Positions 1 to 5,296 of a DNA stretch of 5,296 bases are shown in pieces. Made by a program: the position numbers and the translations under genes. Where the stretch lies: NCBI GenBank assembly GCA_021775515.1, contig JAJFHR010000452.1, positions 1 through 5,296 of the forward strand, in the 5' to 3' direction. A model generated the notes under the pieces. It was not told the DNA's origin, searched no databases, and saw only the letters and a list, made by a program, of their open reading frames with translations. Source of the DNA: Hyphomicrobiales bacterium. Its GTDB lineage: Bacteria > Pseudomonadota > Alphaproteobacteria > Rhizobiales > JAJFHR01. Each line of letters starts with the position of its first letter. The first letter of the stretch is position 1.

Positions 1-467
1 GCCGCCGTGCTTTTGAAATCATCTCGTTCACCACCAATCTGGAAAATGCCGGGGACGTTATTGATAAGAGCCTGATTGACACCATCGGCAAAAAGATCAG
101 GGCAAAACGCAAATTTTCAGAAGAAGGTTTTGCCGAACTGGAAGAAATGTTTGATTACCTCCAGGAAACGGTGCACCTGGCCTCCAATGTATTTATGGAA
201 CGGTCGGTGGATAATGCCCGCGCACTCATCGCGCGTAAAAAACAGTTCCGTGAAATCGAGCAAAAAAGCACCGAGCGGCATCTTTCCCGGTTGCGGTCAG
301 GGGCGACTAAAACGATTGAAACGAGTGCTTACCATCTCGACATTCTGCGCGACTTCAAGCGCATAAATTCGCATTTTGCTTCTGTCGCTTATCCAATTCT
401 CGAGGCGGTTGGCGAATTGCGGGAAACCCGGCTTAAACAAAAACCCGCCGAACCCGGAGACGATTAG
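1..467 (+). CDS. Na/Pi cotransporter family protein, C-terminal PhoU-like domain (5' truncated)
   Basis: This is the last 154 codons of an open frame that enters from the left edge (first complete codon at position 3) and stops at TAG 465-467. Family members are inner-membrane Na+-dependent phosphate transporters whose membrane domain is followed by a cytoplasmic PhoU-like helical bundle; only that bundle is visible. The fragment opens with a PhoU-type segment containing TTNLENAGDVID, in which E (42-44) and D (54-56) fit the ExxxD metal-binding pattern of PhoU helices. A second PhoU-like repeat near the end reads DFKRINSHFASVAYPIL; here the acidic pair is replaced by K and S, which I recall as common in this transporter family. 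The tail (KQKPAEPGDD) is charged and probably disordered. No membrane segments lie in the window, so transport is inferred from the family. A stand-alone PhoU-like protein is possible but less likely. The gene converges on the RND permease with 20 bases between stop codons. Confidence 0.85.
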   Translation, partial: RRAFEIISFTTNLENAGDVIDKSLIDTIGKKIRAKRKFSEEGFAELEEMFDYLQETVHLASNVFMERSVDNARALIARKKQFREIEQKSTERHLSRLRSGATKTIETSAYHLDILRDFKRINSHFASVAYPILEAVGELRETRLKQKPAEPGDD

Positions 468-487
468 CCTCAAAGGCAACAAATTCG

Positions 488-3400
488 TTATGCAGCTTTT
501 GTCGCATCTTCCCGCTGTGTCACAGGCACCCGAAAGAATAGGCTGTAGAGCACCGGGACAACGCCCAGCGTAAGAACGGTGCCCATGATCAAGCCGCCGG
601 AAAGAACAATGGCGAGGTCATAAAAAAGAATATCCTGTGAAATGATAATTGGCAGCAAACCAAAGACGGTCGTAATTGTCGTCATCAGGATTGGACGAAG
701 TCTTTTCGTTGAGGCCGCCAAGATTGCCTCATAGGCCGAAAGTCCGGCCTCTCTTTCAATATCAATTCGATCAATCAGCACAATGGCATTATTAATGACA
801 ATACCGGCCAGGGCCAACAGGCCAAGAATAGCAAAAAATCCGAAGGCTGCCCCGGGCATGATAATCAAACCGATAGACACGCCGATCAGGGTAAGCGGGA
901 TAACCGCGAGTATGATCAAGGGTTTTCGAAAGCTGTTAAACTGACCAACGAGGATTAAAACGATCAATGCGAAGGCCAATGGCATATTGGCGAAGAGGGC
1001 CGATTGGGCATCTGATGAGCCTTCAATCTCGCCACCCTTTTCAATCCGATAGCCTGGCGGCAGGCTTAGCTTATCAAGTTTTTTAGAGACCAAGGCGTCA
1101 AGCTCGGCGGCAGATTTGGTCAGGCTTTTTCCCGAAACGGTAACCGCGCGTTCAAGATTGCGGCGCTGAATCATGGAAAATTCGGCCTCGCCGTCAAAAT
1201 CAGCGACTTGAAGCAATGGTATAGGCGCGCCCCCGGCCTTGGAAATATTCAAGGTACGCAGTCGGTCTATATTTGTTCGTTGCTCACCTTCTGAGCGCAG
1301 GTAAATTGGAATTATCGTATCTCCCTCACGGTAATCGGTAATCTCAGCTCCAGACAGAATAGCATTGAGGGCATCCGCAATGGTTTTCGACGTAACACCG
1401 GCTCTGCGCGCCCGCGCCTGATCAACCTTGACGATGAGTTTTATCAAGCGGTTTTCCCAATCATCCTTGACGTTGATTGTTCCGGGAATAGCCCGCAGTT
1501 CGGCCTCAAGCAGATGGGCAGCCTTGATCATTGGTTCGGGATCAGGACCGATGATGCGATATTCAACCAACCCGGCTTCGCTGCCACCCGACGACATCGG
1601 CTTAACCTGGACACGGGCTTCAGGCATTTGCCCGCTGGCAAACATCTGAATTCTGCGCATAACGCCCAGCATCTGTTGCGGGGTATCAACGTTGACAATC
1701 ACAAATGCGCGGTGGGAATCAGGATCAATCGGATTTAGCCCAAGATAAAACCGCGGGCCGCCATTTGCGATATAGGCGACAAAAGAGCTTACCTCCGGAT
1801 TGGTCTTTTTATCCGCCAGCCACTTTGTCAGGGTCTTTGAAGCGGCAATTGTACCATAAGTGTTGGAGCCTACGGGGAGGTCGACATAGACCTGTATCTG
1901 GGTTCTGTCTGACGGAGGGAAGAAAATCTTGGGAACAAACTTTAATGCCCATCCCGAGATTAACAAACTAGCGACGACAACCGCCAGAAACCCATAGCGA
2001 AATCTAAGCACTAATGTCAGTAGCGCGCGGTAGGTACGATAAAAACTCGTATCATACGCGTCTTCTTCATTGACGGATTTACGTTTTTTGATGAACCAAA
2101 AACACAATAGTGGTGTGGCGCTTACCGCCAGCAGCCATGAACCGAGAAGGGAAATGGCGATAACCAAGGAGATTGATCGCGTATATTCACCGGCAACACT
2201 GTCAGCCAGCATCAACGGCATAAAGGCGAAAATGGTGGTCAAGCTCGATGATAACAGGGGCAGGGCCATTGATCGGCCGCTTTCGATTGCCGCTGAAAGC
2301 CTGTCTTCACCCATTGTCAGGCGGCGTTCAATCTCCTCGGCAATAACGATGCCATTATCGACCAGAAGTCCGAGAGAAATAATCAGGGTGGCAAGAGACA
2401 TGCGCTCAAGTTCAATGCCGATATAGCGCATGACGAGCAGCGTTAGCAGCATGGTCAATGGCACCATGGTGCCAACAATTAGCCCGGTGCGCCAACCCAG
2501 GAAAAGCATGACGATAACCAGGACAATGGTTATGGTTTGATAAAGATTGTTCATCACACCGCCAACGGCTGCGGCAATCTCGTTGGGCTGAAAGGTGACA
2601 AAACGAAGCTCATAGCCGATCGGCAGCGTGTTTTCCAGCGCGGTTAGTTTTGTGGTTATGTCATCGGCAAATTTGAAGGAATCAAATTTTTCCACCATCT
2701 GCACGCTGGCAATAATCGCCGGCTTACCGTTGAAAAATACCGGGCTCTTTGGCGGGTCCACATAAGACCTTGTGATGTTTGCCAGATCGCGCACGTAGAC
2801 CACCTGGCCAGGTTTGTCGGGTATCTCGATGGTAACTTCGCCGATATCTTCCAGCGCGCCAAAATTACCCGTCGTCTCAATTGTAAAACTTGCCGGGCCG
2901 GCTTCTATGCGTCCCCCCGGTGAGATGATATTGGTTTGATTGATGGCCGTAACCAGGGATTGAGCCGACAGTCCCAATTGCGCCAGGCGAATATTATTGA
3001 TCTCAATGAAAATACGTTCGGGCTCAACACCAAAGAGTTCGATTTTGGAAACACCGGGCACAGTATAAAGCTTGTTGCGGATGATACGCGACTTCTCCCG
3101 CATTTCAGCGAGTGAAAATCCTTCCGCGGTTATCGCAACCGTGGCCATCGCCACCTCGCCGTAATTGTCATTTACAAACGGCCCGCTTGTACCTTCTGGC
3201 AATTGCGATTTGACGTCCGACATCTTGTTGCGCAAATCTTGCCAGATCGGTTCGAGCTGGTAATAACGATCATGTAAGAATACGCGAACCGTGGATTGAC
3301 CGGAGCGCGAGGTCGAGACGATATCCTTTACCTCGGGCATTTCCCGAACTTTTTCTTCGAGCTTGCGGGTGATGAGGTCTTCAACCCGCCGCGGTGACAT

Positions 3401-3562
3401 GCCCGGGAAGGAAGCGGTGACAACCGCGGTGCGAATGGTGATCGCGGGATCTTCACGCGAGGGATGGGAAAGAAAGCTGACTGGGCCTGCAATCACGGTG
3501 ATAATGACGAGCATCAATACCAGCATGGAGTTGTTCAGGGCCCAGCGTGTCAGCGGTATCAT
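488..3562 (-). CDS. RND-family efflux transporter permease subunit (AcrB-like, HAE1 type)
   Basis: This 1024-residue protein, the usual length for the family, is an inner-membrane proton/substrate antiporter that would export compounds through a periplasmic adaptor and an outer-membrane channel. The layout is the duplicated RND fold: TM1 at about 10-29, a large periplasmic loop to about 335, TM2-TM6 at about 338-490, TM7 at about 524-543, a second periplasmic loop to about 855, and TM8-TM12 at about 858-1010. TM4 carries GLLVDNGIVIAEEIERR (D402, N403) and TM10 carries GIVINNAIVLIDRI (N924, N925). RLRPILMTT at 954-962 matches the start of AcrB TM11, including the position of AcrB Arg971. The second loop contains NGGPRFYLGLNPIDPDSHRAF, seen in a broad group of uncharacterised proteobacterial AcrB-like proteins. 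ATG 3562-3560 begins the typical MIPLTRWALNN end, which places an amphipathic helix before TM1. It lies 6 bases after the adaptor stop with no clear Shine-Dalgarno, suggesting translational coupling. Substrate is unknown; heavy-metal (CusA-type) export is less likely because I see no methionine-rich metal relay. Confidence 0.95.
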   Translation of the reverse strand: MIPLTRWALNNSMLVLMLVIITVIAGPVSFLSHPSREDPAITIRTAVVTASFPGMSPRRVEDLITRKLEEKVREMPEVKDIVSTSRSGQSTVRVFLHDRYYQLEPIWQDLRNKMSDVKSQLPEGTSGPFVNDNYGEVAMATVAITAEGFSLAEMREKSRIIRNKLYTVPGVSKIELFGVEPERIFIEINNIRLAQLGLSAQSLVTAINQTNIISPGGRIEAGPASFTIETTGNFGALEDIGEVTIEIPDKPGQVVYVRDLANITRSYVDPPKSPVFFNGKPAIIASVQMVEKFDSFKFADDITTKLTALENTLPIGYELRFVTFQPNEIAAAVGGVMNNLYQTITIVLVIVMLFLGWRTGLIVGTMVPLTMLLTLLVMRYIGIELERMSLATLIISLGLLVDNGIVIAEEIERRLTMGEDRLSAAIESGRSMALPLLSSSLTTIFAFMPLMLADSVAGEYTRSISLVIAISLLGSWLLAVSATPLLCFWFIKKRKSVNEEDAYDTSFYRTYRALLTLVLRFRYGFLAVVVASLLISGWALKFVPKIFFPPSDRTQIQVYVDLPVGSNTYGTIAASKTLTKWLADKKTNPEVSSFVAYIANGGPRFYLGLNPIDPDSHRAFVIVNVDTPQQMLGVMRRIQMFASGQMPEARVQVKPMSSGGSEAGLVEYRIIGPDPEPMIKAAHLLEAELRAIPGTINVKDDWENRLIKLIVKVDQARARRAGVTSKTIADALNAILSGAEITDYREGDTIIPIYLRSEGEQRTNIDRLRTLNISKAGGAPIPLLQVADFDGEAEFSMIQRRNLERAVTVSGKSLTKSAAELDALVSKKLDKLSLPPGYRIEKGGEIEGSSDAQSALFANMPLAFALIVLILVGQFNSFRKPLIILAVIPLTLIGVSIGLIIMPGAAFGFFAILGLLALAGIVINNAIVLIDRIDIEREAGLSAYEAILAASTKRLRPILMTTITTVFGLLPIIISQDILFYDLAIVLSGGLIMGTVLTLGVVPVLYSLFFRVPVTQREDATKAA

Positions 3563-3568
3563 GAGGCG

Positions 3569-4681
3569 TTACCGTGGTGCAGCGTTGTTGAGAAGTGACA
3601 CGGCCATGTTATCGACCAGAAACGATACCCCGGCTATTGCCACGATATCGCCAGCCTTGATTTCGCCAATTACTTCAAGCTCATTATCGCGAATATTGAC
3701 AACTTCAATACGGCGCTGGCGGACGGTTTTTTCTTTTTCATCAAAAACAAAAACCGTGCCGCCATTTTTGGCATCAATCGGCAGGACGGCGGTGACCGGG
3801 AGCAAAAAGGCCGTGCCTGTTGCCTGAGTGGTAAATCTAAAATCTATCTCAACGGTCATACCGGGCTTGGCGTCGGGATGTTGGCTGGTAAGCAGCGCTG
3901 TTACCGGATAGGAGTTTATTGACCCCGCCCTGCCGCCAATCTCTATAATTCGGCCCCGCCCCACCTGGGCGATTGCCTGATGCCCCTCCTGCTCCAAAAT
4001 GGTCGGGAATTTGACGTTTACCGCATCCCCGACTTTGAGGCGTTGCACCAGGCCCTCCGGCACTGTGGCTTTGATCTTCATCTGGCCATCGGAGCTTATC
4101 TGGACAATTTGTTGTCCGGCTTTAACTTCAGCGAACCTCTCGACATATTTTGCGGTTATCTGGCCGCTTACCGGAACGATCAGATCGGTTTTTTTGAAAT
4201 CCCGGGTCGCCAGATCAAGTGCTGAGCCCGCCGCGCTAACGGCGCTTTTGGCGCTGTCAAGATTGGCTTTGGCCGTATCAGTGGCGGTCTGGGTGGCGAA
4301 CCCTTGATTGAACAGGGTTGATTGTTGCGTGAATTTGGCATTAGCGTCTTTGAGCCGGGCATTGGCTTCATTTAACTGTGCGGTGGCTGATTGAATTTTC
4401 AGCAGATAGGGCTCTGGATCAAGTCGGGCAATCAAAACACCAGTTTCGATCTTGTCGCCTATTTCACCTTTAAACTCGAGAATTCTGCCAGATACTTCAA
4501 AGGCAATATCGGTGACGAGATTGGCCTCCACCACGCCGGCAATTCGCCTGACCTGCTCACCGGCACGCTCTTTAACCACCATGCTCTTGATTGCGCGGAT
4601 GGGCGCTTCGACAGCCGCTTTTTCCTCTTCGCAACCACTGAGGGCAAAGACAAGCAAGGATATGAAAAATATTCTCCACAT
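3569..4681 (-). CDS. RND efflux periplasmic adaptor (HlyD/AcrA-type membrane fusion protein), lipoprotein
   Basis: This 370-residue protein is the periplasmic adaptor that would link the downstream RND permease to an outer-membrane channel. It begins MWRIFFISLLVFALSGC, a short lipoprotein signal with lipobox LSGC, so Cys17 should be the lipidated first mature residue; Glu, not Asp, follows it. Domains in order: first lipoyl half about 55-92 (SGRILEFKGEIGDKIETG), an Ala/Gln/Lys-rich coiled-coil hairpin about 93-165, second lipoyl half about 167-195 (VPVSGQITAKYVERFAEVKAG), beta-barrel about 200-285 (ending near KPGMTVEIDF), and a membrane-proximal domain about 286-370. The frame stays open upstream to an ATG at 4810, but that start would add 43 residues, bury the signal sequence and overlap the LysR gene, so I chose ATG 4681-4679. 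A modest GAGG lies 12 bases upstream. The stop, TAA at 3571-3569, is 6 bases before the permease ATG, so the two genes form an operon. Confidence 0.93.
   Translation of the reverse strand: MWRIFFISLLVFALSGCEEEKAAVEAPIRAIKSMVVKERAGEQVRRIAGVVEANLVTDIAFEVSGRILEFKGEIGDKIETGVLIARLDPEPYLLKIQSATAQLNEANARLKDANAKFTQQSTLFNQGFATQTATDTAKANLDSAKSAVSAAGSALDLATRDFKKTDLIVPVSGQITAKYVERFAEVKAGQQIVQISSDGQMKIKATVPEGLVQRLKVGDAVNVKFPTILEQEGHQAIAQVGRGRIIEIGGRAGSINSYPVTALLTSQHPDAKPGMTVEIDFRFTTQATGTAFLLPVTAVLPIDAKNGGTVFVFDEKEKTVRQRRIEVVNIRDNELEVIGEIKAGDIVAIAGVSFLVDNMAVSLLNNAAPR
4631..4681 (-). other. Lipoprotein signal peptide and lipobox of the adaptor
   Basis: Codons 1-17 encode Met-Trp-Arg, a hydrophobic core (IFFISLLVFA) and the lipobox LSGC, with the lipidated Cys17 codon (TGC) at 4633-4631. 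This is a textbook signal-peptidase II site by eye, and it is the main reason for the start chosen for the adaptor. By the +2 rule established in enterobacteria, Glu at +2 does not give the Asp-type inner-membrane retention signal, but adaptors of this family are usually held at the inner membrane through the pump, and the rule may not apply in this organism. Confidence 0.85.
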
Positions 4682-4693
4682 GATGCAGCCCAA

Positions 4694-4697
4694 CCTC
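4694..4697 (-). promoter_or_regulatory. Possible ribosome binding site of the adaptor gene
   Basis: On the minus strand GAGG sits 12 bases before the chosen ATG at 4681. The core fits a Shine-Dalgarno sequence, but the spacing is longer than the usual 5-9 bases, so it is only moderate support for that start. The better argument for the start is the lipoprotein signal that follows it. Confidence 0.35.
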
Positions 4698-4707
4698 GAT
4701 ATGAAGA

Positions 4708-4735
4708 TTTGTATGTTCAAAAACAGGGATGAAAA
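4708..4735 (-). promoter_or_regulatory. Weak candidate promoter upstream of the efflux operon
   Basis: In the 79-base gap between the LysR gene and the adaptor gene, the minus strand contains TTTTCA, 16 bases, then TACAAA. Each hexamer matches 4 of 6 positions of the sigma-70 -35 and -10 consensus. The gap is AT-rich enough for such matches to occur by chance, and no clear dyad or LysR T-N11-A box stands out. If it is not real, the adaptor and permease would be transcribed from a promoter upstream of the LysR gene, outside the window. Confidence 0.15.
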
Positions 4736-4760
4736 GCCTATCCTAAAAGCTGAGACATGC

Positions 4761-5296
4761 CTATGACATTTTTTGCATTTCAGATCGGCAAATTTCATCC
4801 AGAATCCCACTGAGGGCTTGATGAAGTGACGCCGTTTCCGGTCTCTTTCGAGTAATCAATGCAATTTCGCGATAGGTTGATGGATTGGTGCAAGGGACTA
4901 TAACGTAACCGTTGTCACGATTTTCCGGCAAACTTCGTTCGGGCAGGACCGCAACCCCAAAGCCTTCATCCACCATGGTCATGATGCCCCGCAGCGTATC
5001 AAGCTCCATGACATCATTGGGAATAATGCCTTCAAATGCCAGAAGATCGTCAATCAGGGCGCCGATGCCGGTGCGGCGCTCGAAGCGAATAAAGGGGGTG
5101 GTCTCCAGTTGCTTAAGATTTAAATCGGCTCCGAATTTTCGTTGTCCGATCAACAAGAATTCCTCCCGGTAGAGAACATGAACTCTAAGATCGGCCGGTG
5201 TTGGTGGAGTTAAGGTGACGATTGCCGCATCCAAGGAACCCGATTGCACGTCGCGCAGGAGGGAATTGCTAAGGTCACTTTTGATTTTTCTCTGGG
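4761..5296 (-). CDS. LysR-family transcriptional regulator, substrate-binding domain (5' end outside window)
   Basis: The frame enters from the right edge (first complete codon at 5294) and ends at TAG 4763-4761, giving 177 residues. These correspond to most of the periplasmic-binding-protein-like effector domain of LysR-type regulators: SGSLDAAIVTL near the start, REEFLLIGQRKF, the FIRFERRTGIGALIDDLL segment where the second subdomain begins, and the hallmark DTLRGIMTMVDEGFGVAVLPE. LysR proteins are usually about 300 residues, so roughly the first 120, including the winged helix-turn-helix and linker helix, are not seen. An internal GTG at 5249 can look like a start, but domain homology clearly continues upstream of it. 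The gene lies upstream of and on the same strand as the efflux genes, 79 bases from the adaptor ATG, which makes it the likely regulator of the pump and possibly part of its transcript. The effector is not identifiable from sequence. Confidence 0.9.
   Translation of the reverse strand, partial: QRKIKSDLSNSLLRDVQSGSLDAAIVTLTPPTPADLRVHVLYREEFLLIGQRKFGADLNLKQLETTPFIRFERRTGIGALIDDLLAFEGIIPNDVMELDTLRGIMTMVDEGFGVAVLPERSLPENRDNGYVIVPCTNPSTYREIALITRKRPETASLHQALSGILDEICRSEMQKMS

Noticed and set aside
76..366. 96-codon open frame in another + frame at the left end
   Set aside because: It overlaps the PhoU-like domain gene out of frame; the frame ending at 467 has clear family motifs and this one has none.
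419..448. GCGGG ... CCCGC inverted repeat as a terminator for the Na/Pi gene
   Set aside because: The stem is only 5 pairs with a loop of about 20 bases, lies inside the coding region and has no T run after it.
2070..2426. 118-codon open frame on the + strand
   Set aside because: It is fully antisense to the TM4-TM6 region of the permease, with low-complexity shadow-like composition.
3363..3827. 154-codon open frame on the + strand
   Set aside because: It lies antisense across the permease and adaptor genes, is rich in Arg/Ser/Thr as expected for a shadow frame, and has no recognisable domain.
4724..4752. Repeated GCTTTT/GGCTTTT on the minus strand between the LysR and adaptor genes as an operator or terminator
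   Set aside because: It is a short direct repeat with only a 3-pair imperfect inverted component; there is no stable hairpin or clear LysR box, so chance is an adequate explanation.
4682..4810. Longer adaptor start giving a 413-residue protein
   Set aside because: The extra 43 residues (several Cys, His and Lys) would place the lipoprotein signal internally and overlap the end of the LysR gene by 50 bases; the start at 4681 gives a clean lipobox protein.
5247..5249. GTG at 5249 as the true start of a short substrate-binding-domain-only protein
   Set aside because: The frame stays open to the window edge and the upstream residues (SNSLLRD) continue the expected LysR effector domain, so the gene is simply cut by the window.

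Overview
The window looks like ordinary chromosomal DNA of a Gram-negative proteobacterium. Gram-negative is supported by a tripartite-type RND efflux pump with a lipoprotein periplasmic adaptor. An alphaproteobacterium is my best guess from the protein style and moderate GC, but that is an impression, not a demonstrated assignment. Coding density is very high: the only non-coding stretches are about 20, 6 and 79 bases long. No RNA gene, insertion sequence, CRISPR array, long repeat or origin is visible.

Layout. Positions 1-467 (+ strand) hold the 3' end of a Na/Pi-cotransporter-type gene, namely its cytoplasmic PhoU-like helical domain. It runs convergently into a three-gene minus-strand cluster. 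Read in the direction of transcription, that cluster is: a LysR-type regulator (5296-4761, cut by the window edge so that the DNA-binding domain is missing), a lipoprotein membrane-fusion/periplasmic adaptor (4681-3569), and an RND inner-membrane permease of 1024 residues (3562-488).

How they work together. The adaptor and permease genes are 6 bases apart and very probably co-transcribed and translationally coupled. Together they would form the inner-membrane and periplasmic parts of a proton-driven efflux pump. No outer-membrane channel (TolC/OprM type) gene is present here, so one would have to be supplied from elsewhere. The LysR-type protein, encoded just upstream on the same strand, is the natural candidate regulator; its ligand and the pump's substrate cannot be read from the sequence. 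The Na/Pi gene seems functionally unrelated and is only a convergent neighbour.

I found no convincing undescribed system. The points most worth a second look are the altered proton-relay residues of the permease, the co-directional rather than divergent LysR gene, and the missing outer-membrane partner.
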